Source: CAZSDU01 sp964429135 (lineage in GTDB: Bacteria; Bacteroidota; Bacteroidia; Bacteroidales; FEN-979). Taken from it: a DNA stretch of 64,000 bases. Shown here piece by piece: positions 1-9,292 of the stretch. Made by a program: the position numbers and the translations under genes. Within the stretch, counting starts at the first letter, position 1. Each line of letters starts with the position of its first letter. The notes below the pieces were generated by a model. That model worked only from the letters and a program-made list of their open reading frames with translations. It was not told where the DNA came from and searched no databases. Where the stretch lies: positions 36,547-100,546 of the forward strand of contig CAYSAU010000012.1 in assembly GCA_964429135.1 (NCBI GenBank). The letters run 5' to 3'.

Positions 1-793
1 CCGTTTCCAGGTCAGTGCATTCCACGATGGCATCGGTTGATCCGTCAGGCGCCGTGATAAATCCGGCCGTAAGTCTTCCCAGAAACTGCCATTTGATGGT
101 GGTTACTGTCCAGTGGTAACCAGAATCGGAAATCCCTGTGATCCAGTAATGACGGTCCCAGGTGAGCCAGTTCCGCGAGCCAAAGGAATGATCCCGGGAT
201 GCTCGCATGTTTAGTGTAAAGGTTTTATCATCGAGGATAAGAGTGCCTTTGAAGTTGCCGGTTTGCTCATAATGTACCTGATGGGTATCTTTCATGTGAT
301 GAAAGAATTCCTTGTTCCATTTTTCATTGGCAATGGCATCTGCTATGAGTTGCTGATCAGAACTTTTTGCATAATCATAAATGGGATGTTCTCCGGTGAA
401 TACCAGATTCAGCTTACAGAAATGCGATTTTCCTTCTTTATCATGTACATTGCCTTCGTACAACACCCTCCAGATTTTCCCGATTTCGATGGGTTCATAC
501 TTCAGGTTTCCCTGTTGAAATCCTTTTCCTTCAGCACCGGGATCCAGGGTGAGTCCAAAATACCCGTGATCTTTAAGAAAAAAGTCGAACCAGAATTCAT
601 TTTTTCTTTTCGGACTGCGGAATGCCATACGGGTAATGAAAGCATTTCCTTCTTTGTCGCTTCCGTAGAAATAGGAACTGTCGTTCGGGTAAGGCTGTGA
701 CTGGTCTACGTGTTTCTGCTCCAGGAAGTTTACGGGAAACTGCTTGCTTTTCGTACGTTTCACCATTTGCCTGGCGAGTAGTTTTTTTATCAT
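1..793 (-). CDS. Uncharacterised protein, C-terminus cut by window edge
   Basis: An uninterrupted minus-strand reading frame starts at an ATG at 793-791 and runs off the window edge (264 codons seen, no stop). The protein begins MIKKLLARQMVKR and has no signal peptide. Near its visible end it carries RDHSFGSRNW followed by RHYW. From memory, a similar RDHSxGxR-W motif occurs in a beta-rich domain attached to or near PEP-utilising/phosphotransferase-like proteins of bacteria and invertebrates (a DUF7064-like region); this is a weak family hint only. The frame is rich in aromatic residues and fits a beta-sandwich fold. A TAnnTTTG promoter element lies 20 bases upstream, which supports the start. 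It is transcribed divergently from typA. Function unknown. Confidence 0.75.
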   Translation of the reverse strand, partial: MIKKLLARQMVKRTKSKQFPVNFLEQKHVDQSQPYPNDSSYFYGSDKEGNAFITRMAFRSPKRKNEFWFDFFLKDHGYFGLTLDPGAEGKGFQQGNLKYEPIEIGKIWRVLYEGNVHDKEGKSHFCKLNLVFTGEHPIYDYAKSSDQQLIADAIANEKWNKEFFHHMKDTHQVHYEQTGNFKGTLILDDKTFTLNMRASRDHSFGSRNWLTWDRHYWITGISDSGYHWTVTTIKWQFLGRLTAGFITAPDGSTDAIVECTDLET

Positions 794-812
794 GAGTTTG
801 ATTTTAGCGCTG

Positions 813-820
813 CAAACTTA
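813..820 (-). promoter_or_regulatory. Bacteroidota -7 promoter element for the partial gene at 793
   Basis: On the minus strand this reads TAAGTTTG, an exact match to the Bacteroidota TAnnTTTG element. It lies 19 bp before the ATG at 793. It is part of a divergent promoter pair with 843-850. Confidence 0.55.
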
Positions 821-842
821 AGAAATCATCCTGAAATAAGCG

Positions 843-850
843 TACCTTTG
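843..850 (+). promoter_or_regulatory. Bacteroidota -7 promoter element for typA
   Basis: TACCTTTG matches TAnnTTTG and lies 37 bp upstream of the typA ATG at 888. No convincing -33 TTG is seen at the usual 19-23 bp distance. Confidence 0.6.
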
Positions 851-887
851 CAAATTCTTTTCATATATAGGATTTTATATTTATTAC

Positions 888-2687
888 ATGCAGGAGATAA
901 GGAATGTTGCCATCATTGCCCATGTTGATCATGGAAAAACCACTTTGGTGGACAGGATTTTGTACCAGGTGAAATTATTCCGGGAGAACCAGGAAGTCAG
1001 GGAATTGATCCTCGATTCCAATGATCTGGAAAGGGAACGCGGTATTACTATTCTTTCAAAAAATGTTTCCGTTAGGTACAAAGGGGTTAAAATTAACATC
1101 ATTGATACTCCCGGTCACTCTGATTTCGGAGGTGAAGTAGAACGCGTTCTGAACATGGCCGACGGGGTACTCATTCTGGTGGATGCATTTGAGGGCCCGA
1201 TGCCACAGACTCGTTTTGTTTTGCAGAAGGCACTTGAATTGGGTAAGAAGCCTATCGTTGTTATCAATAAAGTGGATAAGCCGAATTGTTCTCCTGATGA
1301 GGTACATGAAGCCATGTTCGAGCTAATGTTCAGTTTGGATGCCAGTGAAGATCAGTTGAATTTTCCTACAGTCTATGGTTCTTCTAAACAAGGATGGATG
1401 TCTGATGACTGGCGCAAACCCACCAAGGATATCCATTACCTGTTGGATACCATACTCGAACATATTCCGCCTCCGGTTCAGCTGCCTGGGACCCTTCAGT
1501 TGCAGATCAGTTCCCTTGATTATTCTTCTTATGTGGGACGTATTGCTGTCGGCCGTATTACCCGTGGATCAATCAAGGCAGGGAATCAGGTTTCACTGGT
1601 TAAAAATGACGGGACAATCCTGAAATCGGTCATCAAGGAATTGTATCTTTTTGAAGGGCTTGGGAAAGAAAAAGTGAAGCGGGATGTGGAAGCAGGAGAG
1701 ATCTGTGCCGTGTTGGGGCCTGAAAATTTTGATATCGGGGATACCATTGCAGATTTCGAGTACCCTGAGGGCATGTCAAGAATCAGTGTCGATGAACCGA
1801 CCATGAGCATGATCTTCACCATCAATAATTCTCCTTTTGCTGGTAAAGAAGGCACTTTTGTGACTTCCAGGCACCTGAGAGAAAGGCTTTTTCATGAGAC
1901 GGAAAAAAATCTGGCTTTAAGGGTTGAGGAGACAGGTTCTTCGGATAAATTCCTGGTTTATGGCCGGGGGATTCTTCACCTGGCCATTTTGGTAGAGACC
2001 ATGAGGCGGGAAGGGTATGAATTTCAGCTCGGGCAGCCCAGGGTGTTGATCAAGGAGATAGATGGACAGACCTGTGAGCCGGTGGAGTTGCTTAAAGTCC
2101 AGGTTCCTGATGCATTTTCAGGCAAGGTCATCGAGATTGTCACCCGGAGAAGAGGAGAGATCATCCATATTGAACATAAAAATGACCGAGTCATCCTTGA
2201 ATTTCATATTCCGGCCAGAGGACTTATCGGACTGAGGAATCCCATTCTCACCGCAACCGAGGGTGAAGCGGTGATGGCGCATCGTTTTAAAGCTTATGAA
2301 CCCTGGAAAGGGGAACTCCAAAGCCGGATTAATGGTTCACTCATTGCCATGGAAGCCGGTTCTGCCATTACCTACAGCATAGACAAATTGCAGGATCGCG
2401 GTAAGTTTTTTATCGAACCTGGAGAACCAGTTTATGCCGGACAGGTAGTGGGGGAAAGTACCCGGGGAGATGATATTGTGATTAACCTGACGAAAACAAA
2501 GAAGCTCTCCAATGTACGTGCCAGTGGTTCTGATGATAAAGCCGTTATCGTTCCGGCCATAAAATTTTCATTGGAAGAAGCCATGGAGTATATTCAAGGT
2601 GATGAATATGTTGAAGTGACGCCTAAATCCATTAGATTGAGGAAGATCATCCTGGATGAAATTGAACGTAAGCGCAGCAGGAAATAG
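888..2687 (+). CDS. typA: Translational GTPase TypA/BipA
   Basis: A ribosome-associated GTPase of the EF-G family that assists 50S assembly and stress or cold adaptation. The 599-residue product has the usual length. The GTPase domain shows the P-loop AHVDHGKTT (residues 11-19), switch motif DTPGH (73-77) and NKVD (127-130). It is followed by the EF-Tu domain 2-like region, EF-G domain III/V-like regions and the BipA-specific C-terminal domain with GSGSDDKA-type surroundings. The ATG at 888 gives the standard N-terminus MQEIRNVAIIAHVDHGK. It is a single-gene unit that converges on the sensor kinase at 2701-3957 with only 13 bp between stops. Confidence 0.96.
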   Translation: MQEIRNVAIIAHVDHGKTTLVDRILYQVKLFRENQEVRELILDSNDLERERGITILSKNVSVRYKGVKINIIDTPGHSDFGGEVERVLNMADGVLILVDAFEGPMPQTRFVLQKALELGKKPIVVINKVDKPNCSPDEVHEAMFELMFSLDASEDQLNFPTVYGSSKQGWMSDDWRKPTKDIHYLLDTILEHIPPPVQLPGTLQLQISSLDYSSYVGRIAVGRITRGSIKAGNQVSLVKNDGTILKSVIKELYLFEGLGKEKVKRDVEAGEICAVLGPENFDIGDTIADFEYPEGMSRISVDEPTMSMIFTINNSPFAGKEGTFVTSRHLRERLFHETEKNLALRVEETGSSDKFLVYGRGILHLAILVETMRREGYEFQLGQPRVLIKEIDGQTCEPVELLKVQVPDAFSGKVIEIVTRRRGEIIHIEHKNDRVILEFHIPARGLIGLRNPILTATEGEAVMAHRFKAYEPWKGELQSRINGSLIAMEAGSAITYSIDKLQDRGKFFIEPGEPVYAGQVVGESTRGDDIVINLTKTKKLSNVRASGSDDKAVIVPAIKFSLEEAMEYIQGDEYVEVTPKSIRLRKIILDEIERKRSRK

Positions 2688-2700
2688 CTTTTTAGTCCTT

Positions 2701-3957
2701 TCACGGAATTGTCCAGTAGAAAGTGGCTCCAATTCCTTTTTTCCCTTCTGCCCAGATGCTCCCGCCATGTCGCTCAATAATTCTTTTTACAGTGGCTAAT
2801 CCTACTCCTGTTCCTTGAAATTCCTGGTTGGTATGCAGCCGCTGAAAGGGATTAAATAACTTCTGAACATTGACCATGTCAAACCCGTCTCCATTATCTT
2901 TTACAAAAAACACGGTTTTATTATCCTGACTGGCCTGACCCACTGAAATGACTGCATCTGGTTTATTACCTGTGTATTTCCATGCATTACTTAACAGGTT
3001 TCCCAGTACAATCTCCATAAGACCGGCATCTGCTGAAACAATCATGTTGGGGTCAATTTCGACCTGGACCTTCCGTTCAGGTGAACTTTCCATAAAATTG
3101 GACAGAATTGATTTGCAGAGCCCGGAGATATCGACGGTTTGTATTTCCATTTCAGCCCGGGCAGACCGTGAAAAGTTAAGCAGATCCTCTACCAGCCTGA
3201 CCATTGAATTGACAGATTTATCAATTATTTGCAAAAAGTGTAACGCGGACTCATCAAGAACAGTTGAATAATCACTTTCGAGTAATTGTGTATATCCTTT
3301 GATCAGATGAAGCGGGGCACGAAGATCATGAGAAACAGTATGGGCGAAGGCTTCAAGTTCGTGGTTGGCAGTAAGGAGGTCTTCATTGGCAGCTTCCAGT
3401 TGTGATTGTGCCTGAATCAATTCATCATTCCGCTGGATCGCTGCTTCATATACAGAGAGTAATAGATCCAGGATCTGTTTCTTTTCGGAATTGATGGCAT
3501 AAATATTTCCTTTGAACATGATTTCAATGACCATCTCAGCTCCGCCGGATTGCCTGATATTCCGGTTGGCCAGCAAATACTGTATGCGTGACAAGAGATA
3601 ATTTTCCTCATAAGGTTTCGTAATGAAATTATCAGCTCCTGCCTGTAACCCCTTAATGATGTCTAGGGGATCACGGAGGGAAGTCAGCAGGATGACGGGG
3701 ATTTCACGGAAGGCGGCATTGGCTTTAATTTTTGTACAAAATTCATATCCATCCATTTCCGGCATTACGATATCGCTGATGATGAGAATGGGTTTGACCT
3801 TTTCCAGACTGTTATAGGCGTCGATTCCATTGGAATATACTTCCACTTCGAAACCATTTTCCTCCAATAGAAATTTTAGCTTTTTTGCCTGAACACTGGA
3901 GTCCTCAGCAATCATCAGCTTGCGGCTATCGTTTTTATTAATGAAAAACTGGTTCAT
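2701..3957 (-). CDS. Receiver-first histidine kinase (REC-linker-HisKA-HATPase)
   Basis: A 418-residue soluble kinase. An N-terminal receiver has acidic E18/D19, phosphoacceptor D62 in IISDIVMPEMDG and K114. It is followed by a linker (about 140-205) containing IMFKG and a coiled coil, then HisKA with H210 in SHDLRAP, and HATPase_c with the N-box NLLSNAWKY and the G-box GTGVGLATV. There is no membrane segment or PAS domain. It is a close paralogue of the protein at 12371-13636: D62, K114 and H210 fall at identical positions and the linker is almost the same. It is the last gene of the chemosensory run, 10 bp after cheB. Inference: the receiver is probably phosphorylated by the CheA-type kinase, so this protein may be an output of the array in place of CheY. 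Confidence 0.9.
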   Translation of the reverse strand: MNQFFINKNDSRKLMIAEDSSVQAKKLKFLLEENGFEVEVYSNGIDAYNSLEKVKPILIISDIVMPEMDGYEFCTKIKANAAFREIPVILLTSLRDPLDIIKGLQAGADNFITKPYEENYLLSRIQYLLANRNIRQSGGAEMVIEIMFKGNIYAINSEKKQILDLLLSVYEAAIQRNDELIQAQSQLEAANEDLLTANHELEAFAHTVSHDLRAPLHLIKGYTQLLESDYSTVLDESALHFLQIIDKSVNSMVRLVEDLLNFSRSARAEMEIQTVDISGLCKSILSNFMESSPERKVQVEIDPNMIVSADAGLMEIVLGNLLSNAWKYTGNKPDAVISVGQASQDNKTVFFVKDNGDGFDMVNVQKLFNPFQRLHTNQEFQGTGVGLATVKRIIERHGGSIWAEGKKGIGATFYWTIP

Positions 3958-3967
3958 AATGATAATT

Positions 3968-5032
3968 TTAATATAAATTATTGGTCAGGAAAGCGATGAT
4001 CTGTTCGGGTGAAAGCACCATGTTTACACCCCCTAAACGGATGGCCTCACCAGGCATGCCATGGATCATGGAACTCTCGGCATCCTGTGCAATGGTTATG
4101 CTTCCTGAATCTTTCAGCATTTTCATTTCCAAAGCCCCATCTTTACCCATTCCGGATAAAAGAATAGCCACTACACGATTGCCATAAACCCTATGAGCAC
4201 TACGGAACAGGTATGAAACGGAAGGCCTTAGTCCATTCTCTGCAGCCTCCTGTGTGAGCATGATCTTCCCATCAGTAGTGATTCCCATGTGGCAGTCACC
4301 GGGAGGAAGATAGATACCTCCCGGCAGAGGTTCAGTGTGATGGGTAGCCAGGGTCACTTTTTTTCCAATAGCGTCCTGGAGCCAGGTTGCAAACCCTTGT
4401 GCAAAACCGGAATCTATATGCTGGACAAGGAGTATGGGTAAAGGAAAATGATCAGGTAGCTCCTTTAAAATTTTCTGAAGCACCTGGGGGCCTCCGGCAG
4501 AGGCACCTATCACTATTATCTGTTTGCGAATACTGCTGCTTTTCAAAGATTCATGGAAGGATGATACTGAAGCAGCAGGAACTATCTTGTTGATGGAAGG
4601 TTTTGAATAACGTCTGACGACTTTTACTTCTGACATTAATTTTATCGTCTGAATAAACTTATAGGAAGATTTCTTAAAGTCGCGTGATTCCGGGCCATCC
4701 GGTCTGGCCATGATAGTGACTGCCCCCGCTTCTATGGCTTTGAATGCATCGGCAATTTCGGAAGGATTATAAAATCCGCTGACGATAACAACCGGAACAG
4801 GATATGCTTGCATGATCTGGCGCGTTGTCTCAAACCCATCGATTCCCGGCATATGGATATCCATGGTAATGACATCAGGTCTTTTCCTTTTTACCATCTC
4901 AATGGCCTCCTGGCCATTGGTGGCTGTATGGATTTCTGCAAACTGAGGGTCCTGCCTGAGTATATTAACAAGAAAGCTTCTGATCAGCGGGGAATCATCA
5001 ACAATAAGTACGGTTGTTTTCTTCAGTTCCAT
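3968..5032 (-). CDS. cheB: Chemotaxis methylesterase CheB
   Basis: Protein-glutamate methylesterase/glutaminase that removes methyl groups from the receptor when phosphorylated by CheA. In 354 residues the receiver (1-125) has D58 in ITMDIHMPG, followed by a linker. The catalytic domain has S178 in IGASAGGP, H205 in VQHIDSGF and D298 in SGMGKDGA, the complete Ser-His-Asp triad. Its ATG lies one base after the cheA stop, indicating translational coupling. The receiver of CheB and that of the CheA C-terminus compete for the same phosphoryl donor, which is an adaptation feedback in related systems. Confidence 0.95.
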   Translation of the reverse strand: MELKKTTVLIVDDSPLIRSFLVNILRQDPQFAEIHTATNGQEAIEMVKRKRPDVITMDIHMPGIDGFETTRQIMQAYPVPVVIVSGFYNPSEIADAFKAIEAGAVTIMARPDGPESRDFKKSSYKFIQTIKLMSEVKVVRRYSKPSINKIVPAASVSSFHESLKSSSIRKQIIVIGASAGGPQVLQKILKELPDHFPLPILLVQHIDSGFAQGFATWLQDAIGKKVTLATHHTEPLPGGIYLPPGDCHMGITTDGKIMLTQEAAENGLRPSVSYLFRSAHRVYGNRVVAILLSGMGKDGALEMKMLKDSGSITIAQDAESSMIHGMPGEAIRLGGVNMVLSPEQIIAFLTNNLY

Positions 5033-5033
5033 G

Positions 5034-7220
5034 TCAAATCAGGCGTTTGATGACTTCCAGCAGGTTGCTTTGTTCAAAACTGCTCTTGACAATGTAAGCA
5101 TTAGCTCCACATTCCATGCCTCTTTGCCGGTCTTCTGAAGAATCAAGCGCAGTGACAAGGATAAGCGGTAATTCTTCCAATTTTTTATCATCGCGAATCC
5201 GGGTTGTCAACTCAAATCCATTCATTCTGGGCATTTCAATGTCGGAAACGACCAGATCGAAGGATTCGTTCTGGAGCAAATGGAAAGCTTCCATACCATC
5301 TACGGCTGTTTTTACCTGATAGCCGGCGGATTCAATAATATTGCGTAACAATGATCGTGCGGTAATGGAGTCTTCTGCAACAAGGACAGACTTTTTCTCT
5401 GTTTCTTCTTCAGGATTGACCATTGAATCCTGTGCACTGACAATACTTTTCTTTACATTTTTGGCAGATTCCATTAGCTCAGTTACATTCAAAATAGGAA
5501 CTATTTTTCCATTACCAAGCACAGTTACTGCAGTGATATTTTGAACGTGATTCATTTGGGAACCAAACATTTTTGCAATCCCTTCCTGTTCATCAATAAT
5601 CTCATCCACCATGAATGCCATCCTTCTTTGACCCGTGTTGAGGATTAATACAGGAACCCTTTCCTGAAGCATTCTTTTTGTTGTTTTTTCCGGAATTCCA
5701 ATCACATCAACGAGTCTCATCAATCCGACAACCTTATCATCAATGGTCAAGGTGTCCTGGTTTTCGACGGTTTTGATTTCAGAAAGAACAATACGAATTA
5801 CTCTTTCTATCGCATGGGTAGGGATGATCAGCAATTGTTCTGAAACCTTCACCAGTATCCCCCTGAAAGTGGCAATCGTTAATGGTAAGCAGAGCTTAAA
5901 GGTACATCCTTTACCCGGTTTCGAATCAACCATGATACTCCCTCCGAGCCGGGATACTTTTTCTGCCACAATAGCCAGTCCCAATCCTCTCCCTGAAATA
6001 TCAGTAATATAGGGACTGGTTGACAGACCTGAATGAAAAATCAGGTTATACACCTCCTGGTCGGTTAAATTTTCTGTGTTTTCCTGAATGATGATTCCGT
6101 TCTTCACTGCAGACTCAAGGACTTTTTTTCTGCTGATTCCATTCCCATCATCTGATATTTCAATAATTACTTCACGTTTTTCTGTTTTTTTTATTTCAAT
6201 TCTCAATGAACCTTTTGCTGTTTTTCCCATTGATATTCTCTGGTCAGCAGATTCAATCCCATGGTCTACGGAGTTCCGGACAAGGTGAATCAACGGATCT
6301 TTAATTTCCTCTAAAATCCTCCGGTCGATTTCTGTTTCGCTGCCTAACATGGAAAAATGGATTTCTTTCTTCTGAGCAATGCTCAGATCCCTGATCAGTT
6401 TTGGGAAGATATCCAGCACAGAAGAAAAGGGTAGCAGCAAGCTGCTCTTTATTCCCAATAGTAAATCATCTATGGTCCGGGACATGATCCGGTCCAGTTG
6501 ATCCATTGGTTCAATGAGGTGGTTTAATTCATTCCTTATTTTCTTCAGGTTTTCGATGGCCAGATTGCTGTCCGTAATATTTTTTCCATGATTAGAGATT
6601 CTTTTTATTTCATGCAAAAAATGTGTCAGGGTATTCTTTACGGTTATCAGTTCTTCAGCCTGAAGCAGGATTTCATCAAGTTTATGGGTTGAAACCCTAA
6701 TCGTATCAACACTTACGCGCTTATCAACTGATGGTTCGGGGAAAGTACTTTCCTTATTAAACTGAATCTGAGTTGTCTTTGGTTTTGGCTCAGTTCTTGC
6801 GAATATTCTTTTTCCAAAAAGATCATTGAGTTCTTTGATCAGTATTGCAATCTGATCAGCATTTACCGTTTTATTGCCAGAAACTGAATCCTCCATCAGT
6901 CGATCCAGAAGATTAACAGAGGCATGCATTTTATCAAAAAACAATTGGGATATCTGGATGGACTGGGATTTTAATAATGAAAATCCGGTTTCCATGGTTT
7001 GGCATACTCGTTCAATATCAAAAAAACCAACAGCTCTGGCAGCTCCTTTGAAACTATGAGTTTCCCTGAAAATCATTTCTACCAGGGACTGATGTTCATT
7101 GGATGCAGGATTTTTTTCCAGCTCGATAAGTCCATTGGTGATAGCCAGCTTATGTTCTGCAGCTTCAACCCTGAAATCAGCGAGGAGCTCTTTTAAAAAC
7201 TCTTCCTGTTTCTTACTCAT
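5034..7220 (-). CDS. cheA: Hybrid chemotaxis kinase CheA with C-terminal receiver
   Basis: A 728-residue histidine kinase that forms the signalling core with CheW and the receptor. Domains: HPt (about 5-110) with phosphorylatable H55 in FRETHSFKGAARA; a linker (about 110-170) with no recognisable P2 CheY-docking domain; P3 dimerisation (about 175-270); P4 ATPase with the N-box HLVRNSVDHG, then DDGNGIS and GRGLGLAIV; P5 CheW-like domain (about 450-590); receiver from about 612 with AEDS, D660 in VVSDIEMP and K712. The missing P2 and the attached receiver resemble FrzE and other alternative-function CheA-CheY proteins rather than flagellar CheA. It sits between the MCP (9 bp gap) and cheB (1 bp gap). 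Confidence 0.95.
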   Translation of the reverse strand: MSKKQEEFLKELLADFRVEAAEHKLAITNGLIELEKNPASNEHQSLVEMIFRETHSFKGAARAVGFFDIERVCQTMETGFSLLKSQSIQISQLFFDKMHASVNLLDRLMEDSVSGNKTVNADQIAILIKELNDLFGKRIFARTEPKPKTTQIQFNKESTFPEPSVDKRVSVDTIRVSTHKLDEILLQAEELITVKNTLTHFLHEIKRISNHGKNITDSNLAIENLKKIRNELNHLIEPMDQLDRIMSRTIDDLLLGIKSSLLLPFSSVLDIFPKLIRDLSIAQKKEIHFSMLGSETEIDRRILEEIKDPLIHLVRNSVDHGIESADQRISMGKTAKGSLRIEIKKTEKREVIIEISDDGNGISRKKVLESAVKNGIIIQENTENLTDQEVYNLIFHSGLSTSPYITDISGRGLGLAIVAEKVSRLGGSIMVDSKPGKGCTFKLCLPLTIATFRGILVKVSEQLLIIPTHAIERVIRIVLSEIKTVENQDTLTIDDKVVGLMRLVDVIGIPEKTTKRMLQERVPVLILNTGQRRMAFMVDEIIDEQEGIAKMFGSQMNHVQNITAVTVLGNGKIVPILNVTELMESAKNVKKSIVSAQDSMVNPEEETEKKSVLVAEDSITARSLLRNIIESAGYQVKTAVDGMEAFHLLQNESFDLVVSDIEMPRMNGFELTTRIRDDKKLEELPLILVTALDSSEDRQRGMECGANAYIVKSSFEQSNLLEVIKRLI

Positions 7221-7229
7221 AGCCTTGAA

Positions 7230-8720
7230 TTAAATATTGAATTTTTCTGTAATTTTTTTCAGGTTCTTTCCTAATTCATTAAGGTTATCCGCTGCCATCT
7301 GGGTTTGTTTTGTCCCCATTACGTTTTGTTCGCTTGCTTGTTTGATGTTTTCCATAGCAGGTACGATTTGATTCATCCCGGCCATTTGTTGTTGACTTGA
7401 GGAGGATATCTGAAGGGCAGACTCAGCAGCTTCATTGACGGTTTCAGTAAGTGATCCGATTGCGTCTCCGCTTTGTTCCGCTAATTTACTTCCTGCTTCC
7501 ACGGCTTTCGCACCTTGTTCAGTAGCCATTACAGCCTGGCTGACAGCTTTCTGAATATCATTCAGGATTTCTTTCACCTGGTTGGTCGCTTGTTTGGATT
7601 GTTCTGCAAGGCTCCTTATTTCCTGGGCAACAATAGCAAATCCACGTCCGTGTTCTCCTGCCTTGGCAGCCTCGATCGCGGCATTTACGGCGAGAAGGTT
7701 CGATTGATCAGCAATATCATTCACGGATGAAGTAATTTCTCCGATCATGCGGCTTTGTTCCGATAGCTTGACAACACTTTCAGAAACAAGTTCCATCTGA
7801 TGATTGATCCGCATCATTCCTTCAATGGTTTCCGTTACAGAAGTTTGTCCGTCCTGTGCTGCAGCAGCTGCTTTTTGTGCATTTTCGAGCAATTTGTTGG
7901 CTTTTTGGCTGGTCATTTGGGCTGTTTGCCTTACTTCTTCTATCGTAGTCGTGGTTTCTGTCACAGCCGTTGACGTTTCCGTGGCCCCAGTGGAAACCTC
8001 TGTCGCGGTGGTAAGAATTTCACTTGCTGATGTGGTAAGAATATTAATTCCCTCCTGAATTTCCCGGCTGAGCTGACGAAACATGCTGATTATCCAGAAA
8101 ACCATGAGAAGGCATATAAGCAGAGAGGATCCACCCAAAAGCAGTATTGTTAGGTCAATGCGGCTTGCCAGGTTTTGTGAGTTCGAAGCAATCTGGTTTG
8201 CAATGTCCTTTTCCTTCTTACCAAGGTAATCAAAAATGTCACGGAATTTCTCATATAATTCATTCTGAATGCCACTACTCAGCAGTCTTGCCTCTTCCAT
8301 TTTTCCCTGGTGAATCAGGTCGATTTGCTTAATCCTGTTGATTCTGTATGTGTCAAGCAGGGTCTTTGCTTCATTGATTTTTTCCCGGTCTTCAGGATAT
8401 TTTTTGAAATAATCAATTAGTTCTGAGAATAGATCATCATTTTCTTTGGCTTTGGCTTTTATATTAAGCTCGGCTTGTTGCCTCATTTCAATATTATTCG
8501 TCATCATCATTTCCAACATCAGGGTACGATTCCTGTTCTGATTTGCCTTGGTTTCCAAGATCGTTTCCGTAATCTTAAATGATTCAATGAGGTGTTGTTG
8601 GGTTTGGATAAGGTTTCTTAAACTCAAATAGGCGGTCAATGCCACAATAAGCATTAATATGAATATCAATCCAAAACCTAAAAAAAGCCTTCTACGGGTA
8701 CTACCTTGTGATACTTTCAT
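7230..8720 (-). CDS. Methyl-accepting chemotaxis protein, no HAMP domain
   Basis: A 496-residue transmembrane receptor. TM1 is at about 12-33 and an all-helical periplasmic module at about 36-185 resembles the four-helix-bundle (4HB_MCP) or CHASE3 fold. TM2 is at about 189-213. The cytoplasmic coiled coil starts almost directly after TM2, with a Thr/Ser-rich stretch at 229-270, and reaches the conserved kinase-control tip at about 333-375 (NLLAVNAAIEAAKAGE, then GRGFAIVAQE). No HAMP signature is visible between TM2 and the coiled coil. The C-terminus (ITEKFNI) has no NWETF-type CheR/CheB tether. It lies in the operon between cheW and cheA and is the only receptor in the window. Ligand unknown. 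Confidence 0.94.
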   Translation of the reverse strand: MKVSQGSTRRRLFLGFGLIFILMLIVALTAYLSLRNLIQTQQHLIESFKITETILETKANQNRNRTLMLEMMMTNNIEMRQQAELNIKAKAKENDDLFSELIDYFKKYPEDREKINEAKTLLDTYRINRIKQIDLIHQGKMEEARLLSSGIQNELYEKFRDIFDYLGKKEKDIANQIASNSQNLASRIDLTILLLGGSSLLICLLMVFWIISMFRQLSREIQEGINILTTSASEILTTATEVSTGATETSTAVTETTTTIEEVRQTAQMTSQKANKLLENAQKAAAAAQDGQTSVTETIEGMMRINHQMELVSESVVKLSEQSRMIGEITSSVNDIADQSNLLAVNAAIEAAKAGEHGRGFAIVAQEIRSLAEQSKQATNQVKEILNDIQKAVSQAVMATEQGAKAVEAGSKLAEQSGDAIGSLTETVNEAAESALQISSSSQQQMAGMNQIVPAMENIKQASEQNVMGTKQTQMAADNLNELGKNLKKITEKFNI

Positions 8721-8727
8721 ATAAGAT

Positions 8728-8732
8728 CCTCC
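8728..8732 (-). promoter_or_regulatory. Shine-Dalgarno-like site before the MCP gene
   Basis: On the minus strand GGAGG stands 7 bases before the MCP ATG, an ideal Shine-Dalgarno distance. Most other starts in this window lack such a site, as is usual in Bacteroidota, so this one is unusual and may raise receptor output relative to its operon neighbours. Confidence 0.55.
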
Positions 8733-8758
8733 AAATTAATTTACATAAGAAACATTTT

Positions 8759-9292
8759 TTATTGATCGACCTGGATTTGTTTACTCTGAATTAAAATCTC
8801 ACCCTGAAGTATTATGAGTCCTTCCTTCGTAATGCCATGAATATATTCTGCTCCGATACCTGAGATTGGGAATGGAGTCGGGTTTATTGCTGAGAGGGGT
8901 ATGGTTTCAGTACCCAGAATTTCATCCGTAACGAATCCAAACCTTATGTTCTGATAATCAAATAGAATAACTTTATTGAATTCGGTAATGCCATGTTCAG
9001 GCAGATTGAAAAACTTTTTTGGATCAATCACCGGAAATATTTTTCCCCTGACATTAATAACTCCCATGATGAAAGCAAGCGTGCCAGGGACGAGGGTAAG
9101 TTCTTTCAGGGACAGAACTTCCTTCACAAACCGAGTTTCTATGCCATAAAGCTCCCTGGACAATAAAAATTTCACCAGTAACAATGATGCTTCCTTCTGT
9201 CCCTTATTGACCTCATGAATTTTCGATAATTCCTTAGCCCTAAGATGAAGGATCTGTGCTTGCTTATTTTGGATAATTTCCCTATCCATCAT
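8759..9292 (-). CDS. cheW: CheW-type coupling protein (second copy)
   Basis: A scaffold protein linking receptor and CheA. The 177-residue protein has a polar, helical N-terminal extension of about 40 residues, then a CheW beta-barrel domain (LLVKFLLSRELYGIETRFVKEVL ... GVINVRGKIFPVIDPKKFF). The extension is absent from the other cheW at 10677-11144, so the two are not simple duplicates. The first ATG at 9292 overlaps the last base of the cheR stop; a second ATG follows at once. The 38 bp to the MCP gene holds the Shine-Dalgarno-like site. Confidence 0.93.
   Translation of the reverse strand: MMDREIIQNKQAQILHLRAKELSKIHEVNKGQKEASLLLVKFLLSRELYGIETRFVKEVLSLKELTLVPGTLAFIMGVINVRGKIFPVIDPKKFFNLPEHGITEFNKVILFDYQNIRFGFVTDEILGTETIPLSAINPTPFPISGIGAEYIHGITKEGLIILQGEILIQSKQIQVDQ

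Noticed and set aside
263..700. Open frame of 145 codons on the plus strand at the window start
   Set aside because: It is antisense to the better supported minus-strand gene 1-793, has low-complexity hydrophobic composition and no promoter.
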